This document shows, in pieces, positions 1-7,387 of a DNA stretch of 64,000 nt (within the stretch, counting starts at the first letter, position 1; every line of letters starts with the position of its first letter). Position numbers and translations under genes: made by a program. The stretch spans positions 124,001 through 188,000 of the forward strand of contig NZ_QFRI01000003.1 of NCBI RefSeq assembly GCF_003143755.1, given 5' to 3'. Below the pieces are notes generated by a model, which saw nothing but the letters and a program-made list of their open reading frames with translations, was not told the origin of the DNA and made no database searches. Origin of the DNA: Algibacter marinivivus. Its GTDB lineage: Bacteria; Bacteroidota; Bacteroidia; Flavobacteriales; Flavobacteriaceae.

Positions 1-315
1 TGGTAACTCATCTATATAAAACGTTGTGGTTTTAAAGTTTTTCCCAATACGAACAATTGATTTTGCTGGTGTACTTAAAGACCCCCAAATAAAACCATCA
101 GCAGGATTGTATGCTGTTGCATTTATATTGCCTTCTGCAACATCAGTTGCAACTGTATATGAATTTCCTGATGCTAAATCGATAGCATACACATCATTGT
201 ATTGAAACAAGTATGCATTATAATCACAATTAAATGGTACGTCTTCTGAACCAACTCCTACTTGAGCATTAACTTGTGATATAATAACCAGTAATAATAG
301 TAATATTCTTTTCAT
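1..315 (-). CDS. Secreted protein, N-terminal part (DUF6923-like)
   Basis: Only the first 105 codons are present; the gene runs off the left edge. It starts at the ATG whose complement is at 313-315. A signal peptide is clear: MKR, then a run of Ile/Leu/Val, ending in NAQ. The mature part has short hydrophobic-aromatic stretches (YNAYLFQYNDVYAIDLASG, then AYNPADGFIWGSL) that resemble the repeated-blade DUF6923 proteins of flavobacteria. The family call is from memory and not certain. A -7 box (336-343) and two LytTR-type repeats (370-382, 391-403) lie upstream, so it is a likely target of a LytTR regulator, perhaps the one encoded next to it. Confidence 0.7.
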   Translation of the reverse strand, partial: MKRILLLLLVIISQVNAQVGVGSEDVPFNCDYNAYLFQYNDVYAIDLASGNSYTVATDVAEGNINATAYNPADGFIWGSLSTPAKSIVRIGKNFKTTTFYIDELP

Positions 316-335
316 GATATAATTTATTTATAGCA

Positions 336-403
336 CAAAAATATATGACTAAGGCATCTTAAAATGCAATTTTCGATGGATGAAAATTAAGTGTAGACGA
401 ATG
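336..403 (-). promoter_or_regulatory. Promoter with paired LytTR-type sites
   Basis: On the minus strand TATTTTTG (343 to 336) fits the Bacteroidota -7 box and lies 20 bases before the ATG at 315. Further upstream are CATTCGTCTACAC (403 to 391) and a weaker copy (382 to 370) that matches at 8 of 13 positions. The copies start exactly 21 bp apart, two helical turns, which is the spacing usual for LytTR dimers. The core CATTCGTC also resembles the AlgR half-site. The inner site is centred 40 bp from the end of the -7 box. Confidence 0.6.
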
Positions 404-425
404 GAAATATTAACAAGTTAAACGA

Positions 426-1142
426 TTATAGTAAGTTTAATCGTTTCATTAATTCTGGTCTATTTGAACGACTTACCGGAATAACATCTTTCTTGATAAG
501 CACACTATTATCCTCAATATCAATAATCTTTTGAACATTGATGATATAAGAACGATGTATTTTTAAAAATAAATCATTAGGCAATTTATCTTCAATTTTT
601 TTTAAAGTAGAATGTACTGTGTAATTCTTGTCTTCTGTTTTTACCTGAATATAATCGCCTTTAGCTTCTACTAAATAAATACTTGGTATATCTATTTTAA
701 TAAGTCGTCTATCTATATTAACGTATAAATCGTTTCCAGAGCTTGTTTCTATTTGACTTGAAGCTGCGGCAGTTGTTTCTTGAATTTTATTTGAAATCGA
801 TTCAGCTTTTTGAATGGCTTTTTCAAAACGAGGTAATGCTATCGGTTTTACTAAATAGTCAACGATGCAGTCATACTCGAAAGCTTCTATTGCAAATTGA
901 GGGTCTGAAGTAGTTAAAATTATTTTAGGAGGATTTTTTAATGTTTGAATAAAATCAAAACCTGTGAAATCAGGCATATGAATATCTAAAAATATAAGAT
1001 CTACATCATTTTGATTCAAATACTTTATCGCTTGCATCGCATTAGGAAAATCTTCTAATATATTTAAGCTAGGAATATTTGTACAAAGCTGAGCTATAAT
1101 TGCTCTAGCTGTAGCCTCATCATCAATAATAATACAATTCAT
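426..1142 (-). CDS. LytTR-family response regulator
   Basis: 238 aa. Residues 1-120 are a receiver domain: acidic pocket IIDDE near the N-terminus, phospho-acceptor Asp53 in LIFLDIHMP, and the conserved Lys in YLVKPIAL. The C-terminal ~100 residues are a LytTR DNA-binding domain, with the typical FLKIHRSYIINVQKI and a final VSRSNRPELM-like segment. It is the last gene of the seven-gene operon and starts 9 bp after the HPt gene. It is therefore the probable DNA-binding output of the nitric-oxide relay encoded upstream. LytTR-type repeats in front of the operon and in front of the gene at 1-315 are its likely operators; this is inferred from position and motif. Confidence 0.92.
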   Translation of the reverse strand: MNCIIIDDEATARAIIAQLCTNIPSLNILEDFPNAMQAIKYLNQNDVDLIFLDIHMPDFTGFDFIQTLKNPPKIILTTSDPQFAIEAFEYDCIVDYLVKPIALPRFEKAIQKAESISNKIQETTAAASSQIETSSGNDLYVNIDRRLIKIDIPSIYLVEAKGDYIQVKTEDKNYTVHSTLKKIEDKLPNDLFLKIHRSYIINVQKIIDIEDNSVLIKKDVIPVSRSNRPELMKRLNLL

Positions 1143-1151
1143 AAAATAACT

Positions 1152-1469
1152 TTATAGGGTAGTTAGAAAGTTTGTAATCATTTGCATAATATTGTCAAAT
1201 TCTTCTTTACCTGTTGTACTTTTTTCTAATAAATTATTTTCAAAGTCAACAGCAACTTCATAACTCTTTTCAAGCCCTAAAATACTAATTTTATGTTTAA
1301 GTTTGTGGACATTTTCTGCAGCCTCTTTAAAGTTATCACTTTCAATATTCTTATAATAGATTGCTTTCTCTTCAGGGAATTCTAATTTTATAATAGATAT
1401 TAGTTTTTCCTCAAAGGTTTTATCGCCTCCTGATAATTGATTTATATAAGATAAATTAGGTTGCTCCAT
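1152..1469 (-). CDS. HPt phosphotransfer protein
   Basis: 105 aa, essentially one HPt four-helix bundle. The probable phospho-accepting residue is His55 in VHKLKHKISILG, matching the HPt pattern H-x-L-K. It sits between the second histidine kinase (stop 2 bp upstream) and the LytTR regulator (start 9 bp downstream), so it probably carries phosphate from one or both kinases to a receiver. Both kinases here lack an obvious receiver domain of their own. The relay order (kinase to free receiver to HPt to LytTR, or directly) cannot be read from the sequence. Confidence 0.85.
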   Translation of the reverse strand: MEQPNLSYINQLSGGDKTFEEKLISIIKLEFPEEKAIYYKNIESDNFKEAAENVHKLKHKISILGLEKSYEVAVDFENNLLEKSTTGKEEFDNIMQMITNFLTTL

Positions 1470-1471
1470 AA

Positions 1472-2521
1472 TTATTTTTTTAAAGTGAAATAGAATGTTG
1501 TCCCTTTATTTAATTCAGATTCCACCCAAATTTCACCACCATAAAGTGTTATAATTTTTTTTACAATAGACAACCCAATCCCCGAAGATTCTGGGTTATT
1601 CTCAAGTTTTTGAAACGTTTTAAATATCTTATCAAAATAGGCATCATCAATACCTTTGCCATTGTCTTTTACAAAAAATCTCCAAAATGCATTATCATCA
1701 TCTACGCCTATTTCAATAAGTCCGTTAGCCTTATCATTATATTTTATTGCATTATCTATAAGGTTTTGAAATAACTGCTGTAATCTAAATTTATCGCCAT
1801 TAACAACTGGTAGTTTGCGGGCTTTTTTTATGGTAATATGTTGTGGTGTCAGCATTGTAGATATAATATTATCAACTAATTTATCGACATTTACATCATA
1901 AAATTCTGTTTTGTTTTTATTAATGGTAGAATAATTTAAAATACCACTTATAAGTGTATCCATTTTTTCTACATTATTTCTAATAAGATTCAAACTTTCT
2001 TTCCCTTTTTCATCAAAAACAACCTCATAGTCTTGTTTTAACCAGGTAGTCAATGTGTCAATGTTTCTTAAAGGTGATTTTAAATCATGTGATACCATAT
2101 GGGCATAATCACTTAATTCTTGATTTTGATAAGCTAATTCGTTCAAAAGCTTTTCTCTCTGCTTATTTATTTCAACTATTTCTTTGGTTTGATTATCAAT
2201 AAATTCTACCAACTTCAATCCATCTAAATCTGTATTTTCTAGCTTTTGTTTTTCAGGAAGTTCATAAAATTTCAGAGTTTCTATAACGTGTTTTAACTTA
2301 TCAATAACTTCTTTTTGAGCTATAGCTTCTAATTTCAATTGTTCATTAGCAACAAATAACTCTTCTGAACTTATAGTCATAGCACGTTGTTGCATTACAT
2401 ATTGCTCATCAAAATTTGTGAAAGATCTATTTACTGCATCTAGAAACTGCTCTAAATCTTTAGATGAGGCTTGTTCTTCTGATAGATATTTTCGAATTTG
2501 ACGTTTAAGTAATGAATTCAT
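1472..2521 (-). CDS. Histidine kinase without transmembrane sensor (NahK-like)
   Basis: 349 aa, soluble. Residues 1-60 (LLKRQIRKYL, then AVNRSF, NFDEQ and ISSEELFVAN) form the N-terminal region found in kinases that partner FIST/NosP sensors; this likeness is from memory. A coiled coil follows. The HisKA dimerisation box has phospho-His145 in HMVSHDLKSPLR. The C-terminus is an HATPase domain with N box (LIDNAIKYN), G1 (DNGKGID) and G2 (SGIGLSIV). It has no PAS domain and no membrane span, so it needs a separate sensor, most simply the FIST protein whose gene overlaps its start by 1 bp (position 2521). Confidence 0.9.
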   Translation of the reverse strand: MNSLLKRQIRKYLSEEQASSKDLEQFLDAVNRSFTNFDEQYVMQQRAMTISSEELFVANEQLKLEAIAQKEVIDKLKHVIETLKFYELPEKQKLENTDLDGLKLVEFIDNQTKEIVEINKQREKLLNELAYQNQELSDYAHMVSHDLKSPLRNIDTLTTWLKQDYEVVFDEKGKESLNLIRNNVEKMDTLISGILNYSTINKNKTEFYDVNVDKLVDNIISTMLTPQHITIKKARKLPVVNGDKFRLQQLFQNLIDNAIKYNDKANGLIEIGVDDDNAFWRFFVKDNGKGIDDAYFDKIFKTFQKLENNPESSGIGLSIVKKIITLYGGEIWVESELNKGTTFYFTLKK

Positions 2522-3654
2522 TATTCGCTTATTAGCGTTATAGTCATAGTTTGATTATGCAATTGACAGTTGCTTTCACCATGAAAAGGAGCAATTTCTC
2601 CATAAGAATAAAAACCACACATAGTTGTTTTACTACCAACAACAGCAACAACTTCTTCAATTTCCTCCTCTACTCGCTGATCTAAAACCAACTTTCTGCC
2701 AATACAACTTACCAATAAAGCCAATTGAGGCTTGTTAGTTCTTAACTCTAATGCTTGTCTTGCAGCACGTTCAGATGCATTGGCAATGTTATCCACATTA
2801 GTCATCATAAGTTGCACTTTAGAATTCTCGGGGATATCACCCGCAAGAATCATGGTATTATCATCTTCATTTATATTTAAAATCGTTCTAACAAATGCTT
2901 GCTTTTCTTCAGTTGACTTTACATTTAAAGGATATAATAATGCAGCTGCAGGCAATTCTGCTGATTTATCTCCTAAATATTTTTTATATAAATCTAACGC
3001 AGGCTTGTTATCTAATTCAAACAATACATTAGATTTAGATTTAGTAACAATACGTTCTGGACCAAAAGGAGTCCAACCACCATGTATTGAAAAAGAGACT
3101 TCTAATGATTCTCCGTAAAAACCAATAGCTATAATTTCTCCTGTTTTTGGGTTTTCATTATATGATGCTAATGTTTTTTCAAAACGTGCTGCATCTCCAC
3201 AAAGTCCTCCAGTTATTAGAAGATTTTCATCTATAGCAGAGTTCATACCTTTAGTTAACTCACTACCATTAATAAAACTACCTTCTGATAGCACAAAAAC
3301 ATATTTTAGCCCTTCTTCTGGAAACTGGTTTATAAGATCTTTTCCAGTTTTAAAACTATCCAAATTTGAATTTAAAACATTACTAGTTTTTATTAAAAAG
3401 GAGCTTTTTTCGAACTCAATGGCTGTTATTAAAATACTTTCATCATCAACAGATTCTGAAGTAATGTCTCCACTTGTTGAGCCAAATACAATATGACCGT
3501 CTGGATACAACTGTTTTACTTCTTTATAAATTGTACCATTTTCTAGTAAATATCTGTTACCTAAAACTAAAACTAGAGGTTTTATAAGTCTAATATTATC
3601 ACTTAAATATTCCCAACTACCTGCTCTGTTTTTTTTTAATTGAACCGTTTTCAT
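2521..3654 (-). CDS. FIST domain sensor protein (NosP-like)
   Basis: 377 aa, soluble. The N-terminal half contains the FIST_N pattern (LVLVLGNRYL, then HIVFGSTSGDI); the C-terminal half is FIST_C (LLVSCIGRKLVL, then VVGSKTTMCGFYSYGEIAPF). Some FIST proteins, named NosP, bind haem and sense nitric oxide, then control a partner kinase. Haem binding here is inferred from context only: the gene lies between two kinase genes in the same operon as an H-NOX gene. It begins 3 bp after the PAS-kinase gene and its stop overlaps the start of the next kinase. Another small ligand remains possible. Confidence 0.85.
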   Translation of the reverse strand: MKTVQLKKNRAGSWEYLSDNIRLIKPLVLVLGNRYLLENGTIYKEVKQLYPDGHIVFGSTSGDITSESVDDESILITAIEFEKSSFLIKTSNVLNSNLDSFKTGKDLINQFPEEGLKYVFVLSEGSFINGSELTKGMNSAIDENLLITGGLCGDAARFEKTLASYNENPKTGEIIAIGFYGESLEVSFSIHGGWTPFGPERIVTKSKSNVLFELDNKPALDLYKKYLGDKSAELPAAALLYPLNVKSTEEKQAFVRTILNINEDDNTMILAGDIPENSKVQLMMTNVDNIANASERAARQALELRTNKPQLALLVSCIGRKLVLDQRVEEEIEEVVAVVGSKTTMCGFYSYGEIAPFHGESNCQLHNQTMTITLISE

Positions 3655-3657
3655 AAA

Positions 3658-4869
3658 TTATTTTTTTAATGTAAAAAAGAATGTTGTTCCTTTTCCTGGT
3701 TCACTTTCTAACCAAATTTCGCCTTCATGCAAATCAATAATTTTTTTAACTATTGACAATCCTATACCTGTTGAATCTTTACTTTTATTGAGTGAATGAA
3801 ATATTTTAAAGATTTTATCATGAAACTTTTTTTCAATGCCCATACCATTATCTGCTATGGAAAATTGATAATGGGTTTGAAGGTTTTCAACATTAATTTT
3901 AACAAAGCCTTTTTCTTTATCTATAAATTTAATAGCGTTACTAATAAGATTTTGAAACAATTGCTGCAACTTCGTTTTGTCTCCTCTTAATGTTGGTAGT
4001 TTGTTTAATACCTCTACTGTTACATGATCTGGCTTATACATGATTTCAATTAAATCAGTAATAACCTCATCTAAATTTACATTTACTTTTTCGCTTTCAT
4101 TTGTACCAACACTAGAATAACTTAAAACATCAGAAATAAGTTGTTCCATTTTTTCTAATGTCGTTTCAATAAGTTTAAAATTTTGAAGACTAACTTCATC
4201 CAACTTATCTTTATTATCATCTTTTATCCAATTTACTAAAGCATCAATACTTCGTAATGGAGATTTTAAATCGTGTGATACAATATGAGCGTATTCTTGA
4301 AGTTCGTCATTACTCTTTTCTAGCTTTTTTAGTAGTTTTTCTTTTTGAATTTCAAGAGTTTTTAATTCAGTTACATCCCTAACTATACCTTGTGCTGCAA
4401 CTGGAGAACCATTATCATAAATTATACTGGCATTTATATGTACTAATTTTTCTTCTTTCTTTCTTGTAATAATAATTACATTAAAATCAGTAAGTGTACC
4501 ATTATTAAAAAGATATTTAAAAGATTCAGCAACACGCTCTAATTCATTTGGATGAACCATCTCAATAAGATTAAAATCTTGATTTGAGTCTTCAAAACCC
4601 AATAGGCCCACCGCAGCATCATTCATTTTTAAAACATTGCCTGTTAAATCTATAATAACATAAGCGTCAACTATATTTTCGAAAACACCTTGCAACTGAG
4701 AATCTGTTTTATTGAGTAAAGTTTCTAACTCTGAATAAGACTTTTCCAGTTTTTGCTTTGCGTCATATAATTCGGCAGATTTATTTTCAAGAATTTTTTC
4801 TGCCTGTTTTCTGGCAGCTTTTTCACGCGCAAGTGCACGCTGTAACATGTCAATTTTATCTTGACTCAT
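3658..4869 (-). CDS. PAS-containing histidine kinase (H-NOX-associated type)
   Basis: 403 aa, no membrane span. Residues 1-55 are a charged coiled coil (REKAARKQAEKILE) of the type seen in H-NOX partner kinases. A PAS domain spans about 57-172, ending in GIVRDVTELK. HisKA follows with phospho-His199 in HIVSHDLKSPLR, then an HATPase domain with LISNAIKFI, DNGMGIE and TGIGLSIVKK. Its start codon overlaps the stop of the H-NOX gene by 1 bp (position 4869), which suggests coupled translation and a direct sensor-kinase pair. From residue ~190 onward it is clearly a paralogue of the kinase at 1472-2521. Confidence 0.92.
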   Translation of the reverse strand: MSQDKIDMLQRALAREKAARKQAEKILENKSAELYDAKQKLEKSYSELETLLNKTDSQLQGVFENIVDAYVIIDLTGNVLKMNDAAVGLLGFEDSNQDFNLIEMVHPNELERVAESFKYLFNNGTLTDFNVIIITRKKEEKLVHINASIIYDNGSPVAAQGIVRDVTELKTLEIQKEKLLKKLEKSNDELQEYAHIVSHDLKSPLRSIDALVNWIKDDNKDKLDEVSLQNFKLIETTLEKMEQLISDVLSYSSVGTNESEKVNVNLDEVITDLIEIMYKPDHVTVEVLNKLPTLRGDKTKLQQLFQNLISNAIKFIDKEKGFVKINVENLQTHYQFSIADNGMGIEKKFHDKIFKIFHSLNKSKDSTGIGLSIVKKIIDLHEGEIWLESEPGKGTTFFFTLKK

Positions 4870-5408
4870 TAGTTTTTATTAATTAAAAACTTTACTTCTG
4901 TGCCATCTTCTTTTATTTTTTCCAAAACAATAGTAGCTGTTGAATTAAAATGCTCAAAAGTCTTATTCATTAGTCCCAAACCAAAATGATGCATCGCTCT
5001 ACTTGATTTGTAAATAATTATTAATGAGTTCTCAGTTCTTTCAACAACCTCAAACGTTGGCAATTCAGCATCTGGATATATTTTTCTAACTTCTACATGT
5101 ATATGATTTTCTATTGAAGATATCATTTCAATAGGATCATTATAAGTAGCTAAAAGCCCTGGGTAACTTTTTTCTAAAACACTAAAAAAATGTTCAGCAT
5201 ACACTAATAATAAATCATCAATTGAAATACCCGTATGTTCACTTAAATGCTGCAATAATTGTAACATTTCAGAAAACTTATAAGTTCCGACAGAAGTGTA
5301 AACACCACCAGATTCTAAATCTGACTGAGTTATAATTTTATCAAGAACTTCTAATCCAAATTTATCTTCAACTAAATCTAAAAACTCAGTAAAAACAATA
5401 CCTTTCAT
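4869..5408 (-). CDS. H-NOX haem nitric-oxide sensor protein
   Basis: 179 aa, the usual length of a stand-alone H-NOX (HNOB) protein. The key residues are present: proximal haem ligand His102 in ENHIHVEVR, the YPDAELPTF loop that packs against haem, and the haem-propionate-binding Y-x-S-x-R motif at Tyr133, Ser135 and Arg137. Stand-alone H-NOX proteins bind NO and inhibit or activate a partner kinase; that partner is probably the PAS kinase encoded immediately downstream with a 1-bp overlap. It also overlaps the receiver gene upstream by 1 bp. Confidence in the family is high because all diagnostic residues are present at the canonical positions. Confidence 0.95.
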   Translation of the reverse strand: MKGIVFTEFLDLVEDKFGLEVLDKIITQSDLESGGVYTSVGTYKFSEMLQLLQHLSEHTGISIDDLLLVYAEHFFSVLEKSYPGLLATYNDPIEMISSIENHIHVEVRKIYPDAELPTFEVVERTENSLIIIYKSSRAMHHFGLGLMNKTFEHFNSTATIVLEKIKEDGTEVKFLINKN

Positions 5409-5818
5409 TACACCTTTTTTAATTCATTAATACTCCAATATGCCAATAGTTTCTCTATTTTTGAAGTATATTCTTCATACTTCAAGGGTTTCAAAACATA
5501 ACCAGCAATACCTAATCTGTAACATTCTAATAAATCTTTTTGATTATTAGATGTTGTTAGTATTATTGTTGGTAAGTATTTTAAAACATTATCCTTTTTT
5601 AGGATAGCAAGAAACTCTATACCACTGATTTTTGGCATATTCAAATCTAATAAAATTATGTCAGGTAATTCGTCTTTTTTTTCTAAAATTTTTAAAGCCT
5701 CTTCTCCATTATTTGCTTCAATTAATTTATGATTTAGCTTAAGTGTTGAAATAGTTCTATTCAACTTCATGACCTCAATCATGTCATCTTCTATTAATAA
5801 TATATTTAAAGCCTTCAT
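5408..5818 (-). CDS. CheY-like single-domain response regulator
   Basis: 136 aa, one receiver domain only. The acidic pocket is EDD at 10-12, the phospho-acceptor is Asp58 in LLDLNMP, the conserved Thr is in ILTTSNN and the Lys in VLKPLKY. There is no output domain, so it is either an intermediate in the relay with the HPt protein or acts by protein contact. It is the first gene of the operon, 90 bp downstream of the paired LytTR-type sites. It overlaps the H-NOX gene by 1 bp. Confidence 0.9.
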   Translation of the reverse strand: MKALNILLIEDDMIEVMKLNRTISTLKLNHKLIEANNGEEALKILEKKDELPDIILLDLNMPKISGIEFLAILKKDNVLKYLPTIILTTSNNQKDLLECYRLGIAGYVLKPLKYEEYTSKIEKLLAYWSINELKKV

Positions 5819-5907
5819 TTAATTTACTTTTTTTAATTTATTCTCAATCAATAAAATTAAAATAATAAAGGCAGGTTAAAATTCTATTTCGTTAAATACT
5901 TATTTTA

Positions 5908-5941
5908 GTGTAGACGAATGACGTTTAAGTGTCGACGAATG
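5908..5941 (-). promoter_or_regulatory. Two LytTR-type direct repeats before the H-NOX operon
   Basis: Minus strand: CATTCGTCTACAC (5920 to 5908) and CATTCGTCGACAC (5941 to 5929). Twelve of 13 bases agree and the starts are 21 bp apart. The same 13-mer as the inner copy occurs at 391-403. The pair lies 90-123 bp upstream of the first gene of the operon, whose last gene is a LytTR regulator, so autoregulation is the simplest reading. No good -7 box is visible downstream; TAACCTGC at 5878-5871 is a weak candidate. Confidence 0.65.
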
Positions 5942-5950
5942 GTTTTTACC

Positions 5951-7387
5951 TTAAAAAGGTTTAATCAACACTTTCTTCTTAAAACTATTTTTAGGTGCTT
6001 CACATAGTGAACATTCGTAATCCACTGGTAAATCTTCAAAAGAAGTGTTTGCTGGAATATTTTGAGTAATATCTCCATAAGTTTCGTTATAAACTGTCAT
6101 ACATTCTGAACATTGATGCACTTCTTCTTCAAAGGTTTCATTATTTGATGTTTGAATATTTTCATCTTCTTTTTCTGTTCCTAATTGCTCAAAATAAAGC
6201 TGGCTTAATTCCATTAACAAACCTGGTAATTCTAGCTTATCAACATCTTGAACATGCATAATGTAGTTTCTAGTATTTGGGTCGAAATTTTTAGCGTACA
6301 ACAGATTGTAAGTATCTCGGATTGTGAAATCGCCTTTAATTTCTGGTGGCCTATTTTTTTCTATTACGATAGATGTGAAATTATAAGTATCACTGTCATA
6401 ACTTGTAATTCCGAAGGTTAATCCATAAGTACTAATATCATTTTGATCGAAATTAGTAACCAAATATTTTTTAAGATTTAAAGCTTCTTTGTCGTTTACA
6501 GGTAAATGCCAATTCATTTCCAACATGGAATGACGCACGTTAATTCCAAACTTTCCTAAAAACTTTTCCCATTGTAGTTTGGACTTTAAGGGAATTCCTT
6601 TTACAATAAAAGACTTCCAAGGCGTGATGGAAATTTTACCAATTTTATTTTCAAAACATAAATCGCACATGGCTTTTAAAAATGGGATATCATACCTGTT
6701 ATTTCGCCAATATAGTCCCAACCAATAACGGTCTTGACCAATACGATTCATCCCTTCGTAATATGGAAATGGATAAAATGGCACCTCTAAAGGTTTATCT
6801 ACAGTACGGTTATTTGTATCAATCGCATCGCTCACTAAATCGAAAACCATATCTATAGTTTCCGGTTCTTCAATTAAAATATTTTCAATGGCTAATTCTA
6901 TCTTATCCATGTCCCAACTATAAATTAAAGCGGGATACATTTCTGTTTTTTTCCAATCGGGTAGTCTCAGATACAAATACCAATAATCTTCGTGTTCAGA
7001 GGCTATAAAATTCACATTTCCTGTAAATAAAGGCACCAAACGCTGCATAGGGTCTGTAACATTTATACGAAGTTTTGGTGTGTGCTTAAACTGCTCTAAA
7101 ATATACAAATAGCGATCACTTGTTAACCATGAGGTACTTGGCAATATTTCGGTAGACACATAGGATGATGCTATATTCTCAACACCATCGCGTTTAGGCT
7201 TTACAAATTGAATTTTATCAAACTGACTAAACTTACTTTTATCAATTTCCTCTGGAAAAATAATATCTTGTCTAGACCCAAAAGAAATAGCATCAAGTCC
7301 TAAACTTTCTGCAGCTTCACAAATATATTTCAACTCTCCTGGCGATAATACACCACCGTTTATCATTAATCTATACGGTTCTTCCAT
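5951..7387 (-). CDS. Nitrite/sulfite-reductase-like half domain protein with C-terminal rubredoxin
   Basis: 478 aa. The N-terminus (NGGVLSPGELKYICEAAESLG, then FGSRQDIIFP) matches the ferredoxin-like half domain of nitrite/sulfite reductases. A second such segment is near KISITPWKSFIVKGI. The paired cysteine motifs that hold sirohaem and 4Fe-4S are not visible, so catalysis is unlikely. The C-terminal ~53 residues are a rubredoxin with Cys426-x2-Cys429 and Cys459-x2-Cys462. The ATG overlaps the stop of nasA by 1 bp, so the two are translated together and this protein probably delivers electrons to, or binds, the nitrate reductase. That role is inferred from position. Confidence 0.8.
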   Translation of the reverse strand: MEEPYRLMINGGVLSPGELKYICEAAESLGLDAISFGSRQDIIFPEEIDKSKFSQFDKIQFVKPKRDGVENIASSYVSTEILPSTSWLTSDRYLYILEQFKHTPKLRINVTDPMQRLVPLFTGNVNFIASEHEDYWYLYLRLPDWKKTEMYPALIYSWDMDKIELAIENILIEEPETIDMVFDLVSDAIDTNNRTVDKPLEVPFYPFPYYEGMNRIGQDRYWLGLYWRNNRYDIPFLKAMCDLCFENKIGKISITPWKSFIVKGIPLKSKLQWEKFLGKFGINVRHSMLEMNWHLPVNDKEALNLKKYLVTNFDQNDISTYGLTFGITSYDSDTYNFTSIVIEKNRPPEIKGDFTIRDTYNLLYAKNFDPNTRNYIMHVQDVDKLELPGLLMELSQLYFEQLGTEKEDENIQTSNNETFEEEVHQCSECMTVYNETYGDITQNIPANTSFEDLPVDYECSLCEAPKNSFKKKVLIKPF

